Shown piece after piece: positions 1-6,999 of a stretch of 12,817 bases of DNA. Numbering within the stretch: the stretch's first letter is position 1; the number at the start of each line of letters is the position of its first letter. The notes under the pieces were generated by a model. That model had not been told where the DNA came from. It ran no database searches and was given only the letters and a program-made list of their open reading frames with translations. Location: assembly GCA_021166815.1 (NCBI GenBank), contig JAJPEO010000283.1, positions 1 to 12,817 of the forward strand. Reading direction: 5' to 3'. A program made the position numbers and the translations under genes. This DNA comes from Nocardioides sp. (GTDB lineage: Bacteria; Actinomycetota; Actinomycetes; Propionibacteriales; Nocardioidaceae).

Positions 1-1088
1 TAGACGTGGTTGGCGACGGCCGTGTCGGCCGCCTTCTGCATGTCGAGGTCGACCGTGGTGTGGATCTGCAGGCCACCGTTCTTGATGGTGGTCATGCGCT
101 CCTTGGCGGTCTTGCCCAGGGCCTTGTCCTTGAGCAGCCACTGCACGACGTAGTCGCAGAAGAACTGGGCCTGGGACTGCTGGCACCCGTTGGGTGACTT
201 CTCCAGCTTGAGGCGGAGCTTGCGCTCCTTGAGCTTGTCGGCCTGCTCCTGGGGGATCGCGCCGAGCTGGGCCATCCGCTCGAGCACGACGTTGCGGCGC
301 GTCCGGGCGCGCTCGGGCGACTCGGTCGGGTCGTAGCCGACGGGGTTCTTCACCAGTCCCGCGAGGGTGGCGGACTCCAGGACGTTGAGGTCCTTGGCGT
401 TCTTGGAGAAGAAGTGCCGCGCGGCGGACTGCACGCCGAAGGCGCCGTCGCCGAAGTAGGCGATGTTGAGGTAGCGCTCCAGGATCCAGTGCTTGGAGTA
501 GTTCTTCTCGAACGCGATGGCGTAGCGCAGCTCACGGATCTTGCGGGCGTACGTGTCCTCGGTCGCCGCCTTGCGCTCCTCCTCGGTCTCGGCCTGGTAC
601 ATCAGGGTCTGCTTGACCATCTGCTGGGTGATGGAGGAGCCACCCTGGACCGCGCCACCCTGGGCCTGGTTGGTGATGAAGGCCCGTGCGGTGCCCTTCA
701 GGTCGATCGCGCCGTGCTGGTAGTAGCGGTAGTCCTCGATCGCGAGGATCGCGGTCACCATGTTGCGCGAGATCTGGGTGAGGGGGACGTTGATGCGGTT
801 CTGGTCGTAGAGCGAGGCGATGACGTTGCCGTTGGCGTCGAAGATCCGGGTCTTCTGCGCGAGGTCCTGAGCCTCGAGCGAGGCCGGCAGGTTGACCACG
901 CCGCGGCTCACGTCCTTGGCGGCCAGGCCGGCCACCCCCACGAAGGGCAGGGCCAGGGTGCCGGCGAGGAGGCCGACCACCACGGCGACGGCACCCATGA
1001 CGGCCAGGTGCGCGGCAACGCGGCTGGAGGCGGGACGCTCGTCCGGGGAGGGCGTGGGCATGGGCTCCAGAGTACGGGAGCGCGCCAT
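1..1088 (-). CDS. ponA2: Bifunctional penicillin-binding protein, PonA2-like (N-terminal part, cut by window edge)
   Basis: This protein polymerises lipid II into glycan strands (GT51 glycosyltransferase); in the full protein it would also cross-link peptides outside the membrane. The window holds about 362 residues. There is a short cytoplasmic N-terminus, one membrane segment near residues 28-54, then the GT51 domain. GT51 motifs seen are the IEDYRYYQHGAID stretch with the likely catalytic Glu118, GGSSITQQMVKQ, and RKIRELRYA followed by LERYLNIAYFG. A later Cys pair (PNGC...FFCDYV) is typical of actinobacterial PonA2. The transpeptidase domain should lie beyond base 1 and is not seen. The start is the ATG at 1086-1088; an in-frame ATG at 1059-1061 is an alternative, and neither has a strong ribosome site. 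It diverges from whiB, as ponA2 and whiB4 do in M. tuberculosis. The family is certain; the PonA2 label rests partly on this gene order. Confidence 0.9.
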   Translation of the reverse strand, partial: MARSRTLEPMPTPSPDERPASSRVAAHLAVMGAVAVVVGLLAGTLALPFVGVAGLAAKDVSRGVVNLPASLEAQDLAQKTRIFDANGNVIASLYDQNRINVPLTQISRNMVTAILAIEDYRYYQHGAIDLKGTARAFITNQAQGGAVQGGSSITQQMVKQTLMYQAETEEERKAATEDTYARKIRELRYAIAFEKNYSKHWILERYLNIAYFGDGAFGVQSAARHFFSKNAKDLNVLESATLAGLVKNPVGYDPTESPERARTRRNVVLERMAQLGAIPQEQADKLKERKLRLKLEKSPNGCQQSQAQFFCDYVVQWLLKDKALGKTAKERMTTIKNGGLQIHTTVDLDMQKAADTAVANHV

Positions 1089-1116
1089 AGCACCACTACT
1101 CGTCGTCCGGGGCCAC

Positions 1117-1132
1117 TAGTCACATGTGACTA
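1117..1132. promoter_or_regulatory. 16-bp perfect palindrome in the ponA2/whiB divergent region (operator candidate)
   Basis: The sequence TAGTCACATGTGACTA equals its own reverse complement over 16 bases. It lies 28 bp before the ponA2 start and 123 bp before the whiB start, in the only shared upstream region (1089-1255), which is visibly richer in A+T than the genes. A perfect even palindrome fits a homodimeric regulator. Its half-sites are ordered TCACA-TGTGA, the reverse of the Crp/GlxR layout TGTGA-N6-TCACA. No convincing -35/-10 pair was found for either gene. The regulator is unknown. Confidence 0.5.
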
Positions 1133-1255
1133 TGCGATTTGAGCCACAAGTCCCCTTTTACCTTTCCGCGGGAATCGTTAAATTTTCGTCAACGGATCAG
1201 GATCGGCCGCTATGGGGGCGGCTGGACTTTCCGGGATCACCGTGGGGATTTCATT

Positions 1256-1549
1256 ATGTGGGTCGAGGACTGGGCTTCACGCGCCGCCTGCAAGGGCGAC
1301 ACTCCGGACGCGCTCTTCGTGCGCGGGGCGGAGCAGAACAAGGCCAAGGCGGTCTGCGCGGGTTGCCCCGTGCGGACCGAGTGCCTGGCCGAGGCTCTGG
1401 ACAACCAGATCGAGTGGGGTGTCTGGGGCGGCATGACCGAGCGTGAGCGCCGCGCCCTCATCCGTCGTCGCCCGGCGGCCTCGTGGCGCACGATCCTCGA
1501 GACCGCGCGCAACCGCGAGGAGAGCGACCGCGTCAACGCGACGGTCTGA
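1256..1549 (+). CDS. whiB4: WhiB-family Fe-S transcription factor (WhiB4/WblA-like)
   Basis: This 97-residue protein has the four WhiB cysteines: C12, then C34-x2-C37-x5-C43, which hold a 4Fe-4S cluster. The family turn motif GVWGGM (55-60) follows, then a basic segment ERERRALIRRR that is expected to bind DNA. WhiB proteins sense oxygen, NO or redox state, and many act with the main sigma factor. The WhiB4/WblA branch is suggested by the text AEQNKAKAVCAGCPVRTECLAEALDN, by the tail SWRTILETAR, and by the neighbours: ponA2 divergent and two Get3-like ATPases convergent. The ATG at 1256 is chosen because a GGGGA lies 7 bp upstream at 1244-1248 and because MWVEDW matches the usual family N-terminus. 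The frame stays open back to a TTG at 1139, but those 39 residues look non-coding. Only 12 bp separate its stop from the convergent ATPase stop, and no terminator hairpin is seen there. Confidence 0.92.
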   Translation: MWVEDWASRAACKGDTPDALFVRGAEQNKAKAVCAGCPVRTECLAEALDNQIEWGVWGGMTERERRALIRRRPAASWRTILETARNREESDRVNATV

Positions 1550-1561
1550 CCCCTCCCGCTC

Positions 1562-2716
1562 CTAGGCGCCTGCAGGACCGGCGAGCAGCTCGCCGATCTC
1601 GCGCAGCCCCTCCAGGTCGTGCACGTCGCCGGCCATCGCGGGCACGACGGCCGTGGCCACCTGTGGGTGTGACGCGGCGAAGCGCTGACGGATCTGCGTC
1701 TCGCGCTCGACGATGCGCACCCGGTCGGCGTGCAGGCGCAGGAGCCCCGCGGCGAGCGACTCCGGGTCGCTCTCGCGCAGCCGGTCGCCGGCCGTGATGG
1801 CCTCCTCGGCCGAGAGGTCCGTACGCGGGCGTGGGCTGGCCCGGTTGACCACCAGCCCGGCCAGCGGCATGTCGTCGTCGGTGAGCCGGTCGACGAAGTA
1901 CTCCGCCTCGCGCATCGCGTCGGGCTCGGGCGTGGCGACCACGAGGAAGGCCGTCTCGTCGGCCTGCAGCAGGGCGAAGGTCTTCTCCGCGCGCTGTCGG
2001 AAGCCGCCGAAGAGCGTGTCGAACGCCGCCACGAACGTCTGCATGTCGCGCAGCACCTGCGCGCCCAGGATCTTGGTGAGCGCGTTCGTCACCACGCTCA
2101 GCCCCGCGGTCATCAAGCGCGCCGGACCGCGCGCGGGCGCGAGCAGCAGGCGGATGAAGCGGCCGTCGAGGAAGCTCGAGAGGCGCTCGGGCGCGTCGAG
2201 GAAGTCGAGCGCCGAGCGTGACGGCGGGGTGTCCACGACGATCAGGTCGTAGGTGCCGTCCTTCTGGGCCTGCCGGTGGATCTGGCCCAGCTTCTCCATC
2301 GCCATGTACTCCTGCGTCCCCGCGAACGAGCTCGACAGCGCGACGTAGAAGGGGTTCTGCAGGATCTGCTGCGCCTTCTCCGGGTTGGCCTGCGACTCGA
2401 CCACCTCGTCGAAGGTGCGCTTCATGTCGAGCATCATCGCGTCGAGCGAGCCACCCTCTTCGCTGGTTGAGGTCGACAGCGGCACCGGGCGCGGGGTGTT
2501 GTCGAGCTCCTCGATCCCCATCGACTGGGCCAGGCGGCGGGCCGGGTCGATGGTGAGCACGACGACCTTGCGGCCCCGCTCGGCGGCACGAAGCGCCAGC
2601 GCGGCCGAGGTCGTCGTCTTGCCGACGCCGCCGGAGCCGCAGCACACGATGATGCCGGTGCCGCGGTCGTCGAGCAGGGCGTCGATGTCGAGGACGGGTG
2701 CGGTACGAGTGCTCAT
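1562..2716 (-). CDS. Get3/ArsA-like ATPase, Rv3680 (BagB) type
   Basis: This 384-residue P-loop ATPase belongs to the ArsA/Get3 group of SIMIBI NTPases. Seen motifs are the P-loop GSGGVGKTT (27-35), switch I IDPARR (56-61, with Asp57 at the catalytic position of Get3), the conserved GTQEYMAMEKL (133-143), and switch II DTPPS (162-166). The Lys that normally follows the first Gly of the deviant Walker A (GKGGVGKT in Get3) is Ser28 here. There is no CXXC zinc motif and no membrane segment, so it is a cytosolic protein. It is probably the partner of the next upstream gene, with which it overlaps by 4 bp (ATGA). The mycobacterial pair Rv3679/Rv3680 is, from memory, called BagA/BagB; its client proteins are not settled, so an anion-pump role should not be assumed. 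The ATG at 2714-2716 is clear. The C-terminus ends 12 bp from the whiB stop. Confidence 0.9.
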   Translation of the reverse strand: MSTRTAPVLDIDALLDDRGTGIIVCCGSGGVGKTTTSAALALRAAERGRKVVVLTIDPARRLAQSMGIEELDNTPRPVPLSTSTSEEGGSLDAMMLDMKRTFDEVVESQANPEKAQQILQNPFYVALSSSFAGTQEYMAMEKLGQIHRQAQKDGTYDLIVVDTPPSRSALDFLDAPERLSSFLDGRFIRLLLAPARGPARLMTAGLSVVTNALTKILGAQVLRDMQTFVAAFDTLFGGFRQRAEKTFALLQADETAFLVVATPEPDAMREAEYFVDRLTDDDMPLAGLVVNRASPRPRTDLSAEEAITAGDRLRESDPESLAAGLLRLHADRVRIVERETQIRQRFAASHPQVATAVVPAMAGDVHDLEGLREIGELLAGPAGA

Positions 2717-3741
2717 GCCAGTCCCTGCTCCCTCATCAGGGCGGCCAGGTCGAGCAGGCCGCCGCGGTCGACACCCCCGGCCAGCCGGGGGAGCTCGTAC
2801 GTCGGGACGTCGAGCGCGGCGACGACCTCGTGCTGCTCTTCCTCCAGCTCGCGGCGCACGGCGTGGTCGCGGGCCTCGGCGAGGAGGTGGTCGACGAGCG
2901 CGGCGTCGCAGTCGACCCGCGCGCGGGTGAGCTCGGCGGCCACCGCCTCCCCGTCGACCTCGCCGGCCCGGATCTGCTCGAGGGCGGCGGGGCCGATGTC
3001 GCGCGGGCGGACCTGGTTGACGACCACGCCGCCGACCGGCAGCCCGGCTGCGCGGAGCTCGGCGATGCCGTCCGCGGTCTCCTGGACCGGCATCTCCTCC
3101 AGCACGGTGACCAGGTGGACGGCCGTGCGCGGGGAGCGCAGCAGGTCCATCACCTTGTCGGCCTGCGACTTGATCGGCCCCACCCGCGCGAGGCCCGCGA
3201 GCTCGGAGTTGACCCCGAGGAACTGGGCGATGCGACCGGTGGGCGGGGCGTCGAGCACGACAGCGTCGTAGGTGATCGCGTCCTTGTTGCGGGAGTTGCG
3301 CACCACCGCCTCGTAGACCTTGCCGGTGAGGAGCACGTCGCGCACGCCCGGCGCGATCGTGGTGGCGAAGTCGATGACGCCGAACTTGTCGAGCGCGCGC
3401 CCGGCGCGGCCGAGCTTGTAGTAGATCGAGAGGTACTCCAGCAGCGCCGACTCGGGGTCGATGTGCAGGGCGTGCACCTGGCCGGCGTGGCCGGTCTCGT
3501 CGAGCAGCCCCTTGGCGAGGCGGCGCTCGGCGTAGGGGAGCGGGTCGACGTCGAACATCCGGGCGATGCCCTGGCGGCCCTCGACCTCGCACAGCAGGAC
3601 GTTGCGCCCCGAGCGGGCCAGGGCCAGCGCCAGCGCGGCGGCGACGGTGGACTTGCCCGTACCGCCCTTGCCGGTCACGACGTGCAGGCGCACCTGCGGC
3701 CAGTCGGGGGAGGCGGAGCCCGGGGAGGTGCGAGTGCTCAC
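2713..3741 (-). CDS. Get3/ArsA-like ATPase, Rv3679 (BagA) type
   Basis: This 342-residue ATPase is the first gene of the pair. It has an intact deviant Walker A, GKGGTGKST (24-32), with signature Lys25 that in Get3 and MinD reaches across the dimer. Switch I is replaced by EVEGRQG (52-58), so Glu54 stands where Get3 and the partner have Asp. Switch II is DAPPT (164-168). No CXXC and no membrane segment are seen. The frame is open to GTG codons at 3741 and 3759. I chose 3741 because the product then begins (M)STRTSPG, close to the MSTRTAP of the downstream paralogue; neither start has a ribosome site, so a leaderless or coupled start is possible. The gene lies 40 bp behind iclR on the same strand, where the mycobacterial locus instead has the divergent Rv3678A promoter. 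Confidence 0.88.
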   Translation of the reverse strand: MSTRTSPGSASPDWPQVRLHVVTGKGGTGKSTVAAALALALARSGRNVLLCEVEGRQGIARMFDVDPLPYAERRLAKGLLDETGHAGQVHALHIDPESALLEYLSIYYKLGRAGRALDKFGVIDFATTIAPGVRDVLLTGKVYEAVVRNSRNKDAITYDAVVLDAPPTGRIAQFLGVNSELAGLARVGPIKSQADKVMDLLRSPRTAVHLVTVLEEMPVQETADGIAELRAAGLPVGGVVVNQVRPRDIGPAALEQIRAGEVDGEAVAAELTRARVDCDAALVDHLLAEARDHAVRRELEEEQHEVVAALDVPTYELPRLAGGVDRGGLLDLAALMREQGLA

Positions 3742-3781
3742 GATGGCGAGGATAGCCACTGGGCCGGCGGGACCGGCCCGT

Positions 3782-4537
3782 TCAGCGGCGCAGCGCCCGG
3801 GTGAGCTCGTGGGCGGCCTCCAGGAGGAGGGAGCCCATCTCGTGCTGGCGCGCGGGCGTGAAGCGCTGCTCGATGCCGGTCAGGCTCAGGGCCCACTGCG
3901 GCCGGTCCTCGGCGTCGAACACCGCCGCGGCCATGCCCCAGCTCCCCTCCACGATGAGCCCGGGATTGACGGCGTACCCCCGCCGTCGGGTGCTCGCCAC
4001 CCGCTCGCGGACGGCGTCGGCGGAGTGGGCGGGGCCGTAGGTGCCGGCGAGGTCCGCGCGCCCCAGCCACTCCTCCACCTCGGCGTCGCCGAGGAAGGAG
4101 AGGATGACCAGGCCGGCCGAGGCGACGCCGAGCGGGAAGCGGATGCCCTCGTACAGCACGTGCGAGCGCACGGGGAAGCTGCCGTCCTCGCGGAGCAGGC
4201 AGATCGTCTCCTCCCCGCGTCGGGCGGAGAGGAACGCGCTCTCGCCGGTGGCGAGCGAGAGTCGCCGCACGACCGGCTGGGCCACCGCCGTGACGTCGTA
4301 CCGCGCGGCGGCAGCGGTGCCGAGCAGGAAGAGCTCAGGTCCCAGCACCCAGTGCCCATCTGACGAACGCTCGGTGAGCCCGGCGGCCGCGAGGCTGCTC
4401 AGCAGGCGGTGTGCGGTCGGCCGCGCGAGGCCCGACTGCCGGGCCAAGCTGCTCGTCGTGGTGCCGTCGGGCTCCCCTGCGGACACGGCCCGCAGGAGCA
4501 GGGCGATGCGTCCGACGACATCGGCGGGTGCGTCCAT
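3782..4537 (-). CDS. IclR-family transcriptional regulator
   Basis: This 251-residue protein has a winged helix-turn-helix at about residues 5-65 (TTSSLARQSGLARPTAHRLLSSLAAAGLTER is the helix pair). A GAF-like effector domain follows, with the family stretch EGIRFPLGVASAGL. IclR proteins bind as dimers or tetramers near a divergent catabolic gene and respond to a small acid or CoA-linked metabolite. Here the divergent genes are scoA-scoB, so a role in controlling the CoA transferase is likely but inferred. The ATG at 4535-4537 is chosen; a GTG at 4556-4558 would add seven residues and is also possible. No good ribosome site precedes either. Two similar symmetric elements lie at and just before this start, which suggests self-control. 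Its stop is only 40 bp from the ATPase start, so transcripts may continue into the ATPase genes. Confidence 0.9.
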   Translation of the reverse strand: MDAPADVVGRIALLLRAVSAGEPDGTTTSSLARQSGLARPTAHRLLSSLAAAGLTERSSDGHWVLGPELFLLGTAAAARYDVTAVAQPVVRRLSLATGESAFLSARRGEETICLLREDGSFPVRSHVLYEGIRFPLGVASAGLVILSFLGDAEVEEWLGRADLAGTYGPAHSADAVRERVASTRRRGYAVNPGLIVEGSWGMAAAVFDAEDRPQWALSLTGIEQRFTPARQHEMGSLLLEAAHELTRALRR

Positions 4538-4545
4538 TGAGTGAA
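4534..4545. promoter_or_regulatory. Imperfect palindrome over the iclR start (operator candidate, copy 1)
   Basis: The bases CCATTGAGTGAA form an imperfect inverted repeat that overlaps the iclR start codon. Its half-sites (CATT and AGTGA) resemble those of the element at 4565-4579. IclR proteins often bind such sites and block their own gene; this assignment is inferred from position and symmetry only. Confidence 0.3.
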
Positions 4546-4564
4546 CGCTACCGTCCACGGGCTC

Positions 4565-4579
4565 TCATTGGGCGAGTGA
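4565..4579. promoter_or_regulatory. Imperfect palindrome upstream of iclR and scoA (operator candidate, copy 2)
   Basis: TCATTGGGCGAGTGA is a 15-bp imperfect inverted repeat (TCATT against AGTGA, four of five pairs). It lies just upstream of the scoA -35 candidate and 27 bp before the iclR start. Its half-sites match the other element nearby. A regulator bound here could act on both divergent genes. Confidence 0.35.
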
Positions 4580-4593
4580 TCCGGCGGGGAGTG

Positions 4594-4622
4594 TTGACGC
4601 CCGGTCCTCCGCTGCCTTGAAT
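4594..4622 (+). promoter_or_regulatory. Sigma-70-type promoter candidate for scoA-scoB
   Basis: A -35 box TTGACG (4594-4599, five of six to TTGACA) is followed by a 17-bp spacer and a -10 box TTGAAT (4617-4622, four of six to TATAAT). Transcription would start near 4629 and give a leader of about 55 bases. The spacing is ideal and this is the best promoter match in the window, but it is read by eye only. Confidence 0.5.
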
Positions 4623-4643
4623 CGGGGTGGCCGTACCCGGCCC

Positions 4644-4660
4644 CGGAGGCCCCGCCTCCG
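4644..4660 (+). other. Stem-loop in the scoA leader
   Basis: CGGAGGC-CCC-GCCTCCG forms a perfect 7-bp G+C-rich stem with a 3-base loop. It ends 24 bp before the scoA ATG and about 11 bp before the AAAGG ribosome site (4674-4678). It would be inside the mRNA leader if the promoter at 4594-4622 is right. It could be an RNA hairpin affecting stability or initiation, or a symmetric protein-binding site. Confidence 0.4.
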
Positions 4661-4684
4661 AGCTCACTCGCAGAAAGGCTCGCC

Positions 4685-5476
4685 ATGGACAAGGTCGTCG
4701 CCAGCGCGGCGGAGGCGGTCTCGGACATCCCCGACGGCGCCACCATCGCCGTCGGTGGGTTCGGGTTGTGCGGCATCCCGTCGGTCCTCATCGATGCCCT
4801 GCTCCTCGCGGGCACCACCGACCTCGAGGCGGTCTCCAACAACTGCGGCGTGGACGACTGGGGCCTGGGCCGGCTGCTCATGGAGCGGCGCCTGCGGCGG
4901 ATGGTCTCGTCGTACGTCGGCGAGAACAAGGAGTTCGCGCGCCAGTACCTCTCCGGCGAGCTCGAGGTGGAGCTGACCCCGCAGGGGACGCTGGCCGAGC
5001 GCATGCGCGCCGGCGGCTCCGGCATCCCGGGCTTCTACACGATCACCGGCGCCGGCACCCAGGTCGCCGAGGGCGGCCTGCCGTGGAAGTACGACTCCGA
5101 GGGCAACGTCGAGATCGCCTCGCCGCCGAAGGAGACCAAGGTCTTCGAGACCCACGAGGGGCCCAAGGAGTTCGTGCTCGAGCACGCGATCGTCGCGGAC
5201 TTCGCGCTGGTGCGTGCCTGGAAGGGCGACCGCCACGGCAACCTCGTCTTCCGCGACTCCGCCCGCAACTTCAACCCGCTGGCCGCGATGTGCGGGAGGG
5301 TCACGATCGCGGAGGTCGAGGAGCTCGTCGAGCCCGGCGAGATCGACCCCAACGACGTGCACACCCCCGGCGTCTACGTCACCCGGGTCGTCGAGCTGAC
5401 CCCCGAGCAGGCCGCCGACAAGCGCATCGAGCGCGTCACCACCCGTCCCCGCCCGACCAACGCAGAGGAGGCCTGA
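4685..5476 (+). CDS. scoA: 3-oxoacid CoA-transferase subunit A
   Basis: This 263-residue alpha subunit of a family I CoA transferase works with the next gene to move CoA from succinyl-CoA to a 3-oxoacid such as acetoacetate, or to 3-oxoadipate in the PcaI branch. Motifs seen are GGFGLCGIP (24-32), the [10 protein letters not shown] stretch, [13 protein letters not shown], and [19 protein letters not shown] with the following NFNP near the C-terminal half. The start ATG at 4685 has AAAGG 6 bp upstream. The stop is 1 bp from the scoB ATG, so the pair is co-transcribed. No ring-cleavage or other beta-ketoadipate genes are beside it, so SCOT is favoured slightly over PcaI, but an IclR regulator next door would suit either. 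The divergent regulator probably controls it. Confidence 0.85.
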   Translation: MDKVVASAAEAVSDIPDGATIAVGGFGLCGIPSVLIDALLLAGTTDLEAVSNNCGVDDWGLGRLLMERRLRRMVSSYVGENKEFARQYLSGELEVELTPQGTLAERMRAGGSGIPGFYTITGAGTQVAEGGLPWKYDSEGNVEIASPPKETKVFETHEGPKEFVLEHAIVADFALVRAWKGDRHGNLVFRDSARNFNPLAAMCGRVTIAEVEELVEPGEIDPNDVHTPGVYVTRVVELTPEQAADKRIERVTTRPRPTNAEEA

Positions 5477-5477
5477 G

Positions 5478-6146
5478 ATGGCCTGGACCCGTGAGGAGAT
5501 GGCTGCCCGCGCGGCCTCGGAGCTGGTCGACGGGTCGTACGTCAACCTCGGCATCGGCATGCCGACCCTGGTGCCCAACTACGTCGCCGACGACGTGGAG
5601 CTGGTGCTGCAGTCGGAGAACGGCATCCTCGGCGTGGGCGCCTACCCCTTCGAGGGCGAGGAGCAGGCCGACCTGATCAACGCCGGCAAGGAGACCGTCA
5701 CCGTGCGGCGCGGCGCGTCGTTCTTCGACTCCGCGACGTCGTTCGGGATGATCCGCGGCGGCAAGATCGACGCCGCGATCCTGGGCGCGATGCAGGTCTC
5801 GGCCGACGGCGACATCGCCAACTGGATGATCCCCGGCAAGATGGTCAAGGGCATGGGCGGCGCCATGGACCTGGTCAACGGCGCCAAGAAGGTCATCGTG
5901 CTGATGGAGCACGTGGCGCGAGACGGCTCGCTGAAGATCCTGAACGAGTGCTCGCTGCCCTACACCGGCCGGCGGGTGGTGCAGCGCATCATCACCGACC
6001 TGTGCGTGATCGACCTGGTCGACAAGGCCACCGGCGAGCTGGCAGTCCCCGGCGCGCTGGTCGAGCGGCAGCTCAGGCTCGTCGAGCTCGCCCCCGGTGT
6101 CACCGAGGACGAGGTCAGGGAGAAGACCGAGCCCGAGCTCGTGTGA
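5478..6146 (+). CDS. scoB: 3-oxoacid CoA-transferase subunit B
   Basis: This 222-residue beta subunit carries the catalytic glutamate in [10 protein letters not shown] (Glu47), which forms the glutamyl-CoA thioester. Other family stretches are [31 protein letters not shown], and the long [19 protein letters not shown] region followed by [12 protein letters not shown]. These match the C-terminal half of human SCOT closely, which supports the SCOT reading over PcaJ. Length is normal for the family. A strong ribosome site, GAGGAGG (5465-5471), lies inside the end of scoA, 6 bp before the ATG at 5478. The next gene, lgt, starts 22 bp downstream on the same strand and may share the transcript although its job is unrelated. 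Confidence 0.88.
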   Translation: MAWTREEMAARAASELVDGSYVNLGIGMPTLVPNYVADDVELVLQSENGILGVGAYPFEGEEQADLINAGKETVTVRRGASFFDSATSFGMIRGGKIDAAILGAMQVSADGDIANWMIPGKMVKGMGGAMDLVNGAKKVIVLMEHVARDGSLKILNECSLPYTGRRVVQRIITDLCVIDLVDKATGELAVPGALVERQLRLVELAPGVTEDEVREKTEPELV

Positions 6147-6168
6147 GCCTGCCTGAGAGGATGCGGGG

Positions 6169-6999
6169 GTGAGCTCCGTCCTGCCCCTGTGGATCCCGAG
6201 CGGGATCGAGATCGGCCCCTTCACGCTGCGCTTCTACGCGCTGGCGTACATCATCGGCATCCTGCTGGGTGCTTGGCACCTCAAGCGGATGTCGCGGCGC
6301 CCCGGCAGCCCGCTGACCCCCGAGCACGTCGACGACCTGTGGGTGTGGGCGACGGTCGGCATCATCGTCGGCGGACGACTGGGGTACGCCACCTTCTACG
6401 ACCGCAGCCTGTGGACCTCCGGCGACGTCGTGAAGATCTGGGGAGGCGGCATGAGCTTCCACGGCGGCCTGATCGGCGTGCTGGTCGTCATGGGGCTCTT
6501 CGCGTGGCGGCACGGCATCGACTTCGTCCGCCTCGGCGACTACGTCGTGGTCAACGTGCCGTTCGGCATCATGCTCGGACGCATCGCCAACTTCATCAAC
6601 GGCGAGCTGTGGGGCCGCCCCTCGGACGTGCCGTGGGCGATCGTCTTCCCCGGCGCCGGCCCGGACCCGCGCCACCCCAGCCAGCTCTACGAGGCCGCGC
6701 TCGAGGGCGCGCTGATGATCGTCGTGATGCTGGTGCTCTTCTGGCGCACCCGCGCGCGCTGGCGTCCCGGCCTGCTCTCGGGCGTGTTCCTGGCCGGCAT
6801 CGGCCTGGCCCGGTTCGTCGTGGAGTTCTTCCGCGAGCCCGACGCCCAGCTGGCCGAGTTCGCCGAGCGCACCGGCCTCAACATGGGGCAGTGGCTGACC
6901 ATCCCGCTCATCCTGGTCGGCGTGCTGCTCGTGGTGCGGGCCCTGCGCCGGCCCGAGGTCGCGGAGCCGGCCGAGCCCGCGCCCACCGCGTCAGACTGA
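6169..6999 (+). CDS. lgt: Prolipoprotein diacylglyceryl transferase
   Basis: Lgt transfers the diacylglyceryl group from phosphatidylglycerol to the lipobox Cys of prolipoproteins, the first step of lipoprotein maturation, in the cytoplasmic membrane. The 276-residue product has several membrane segments. It also has the family signature GRIANFINGELWGR (137-150, with Arg138, Asn141, Asn144, Glu146 and Gly149), GGGMSFHGG (92-100) with His98, and HPSQLYEA further on. Length is usual. The start is a GTG at 6169 with GAGAGG at 6155-6160, 8 bp upstream; the ATG at 6161 hits a stop after three codons. The C-terminal tail is rich in Pro, Ala and Glu. Its last 9 bases overlap the convergent MFS gene, with the two stop codons interlocked. 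Placement behind a CoA transferase is unusual. Confidence 0.96.
   Translation: MSSVLPLWIPSGIEIGPFTLRFYALAYIIGILLGAWHLKRMSRRPGSPLTPEHVDDLWVWATVGIIVGGRLGYATFYDRSLWTSGDVVKIWGGGMSFHGGLIGVLVVMGLFAWRHGIDFVRLGDYVVVNVPFGIMLGRIANFINGELWGRPSDVPWAIVFPGAGPDPRHPSQLYEAALEGALMIVVMLVLFWRTRARWRPGLLSGVFLAGIGLARFVVEFFREPDAQLAEFAERTGLNMGQWLTIPLILVGVLLVVRALRRPEVAEPAEPAPTASD

Noticed and set aside
1119..1130. Crp/GlxR-type operator
   Set aside because: The halves are ordered TCACA-TGTGA without the six-base spacer; the Crp layout TGTGA-N6-TCACA is not present.
414..1142. 242-residue plus-strand frame opposite the penicillin-binding protein
   Set aside because: It is a high-GC shadow of the GT51 coding strand; the protein text is biased to Val, Leu, Gly and Asp with no recognisable domain.
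1139..1255. N-terminal extension of the WhiB protein from a TTG
   Set aside because: The residues lack WhiB similarity, the region is more A+T-rich, and the ATG at 1256 has a ribosome site and a family-like start.
1550..1561. Terminator between whiB and the ATPase gene
   Set aside because: Only 12 pyrimidine-rich bases separate the stops and no inverted repeat is present.
1562..3592. 676-residue minus-strand frame that would fuse the ATPase to an upstream part
   Set aside because: Upstream of the ATG at 2716 it runs out of frame through the first ATPase and is an Arg/Pro-rich shadow; the real genes overlap by 4 bp.
2698..3804. 368-residue plus-strand frame opposite the first ATPase
   Set aside because: It is antisense to a well-matched ATPase gene and has shadow-like composition with no motif.
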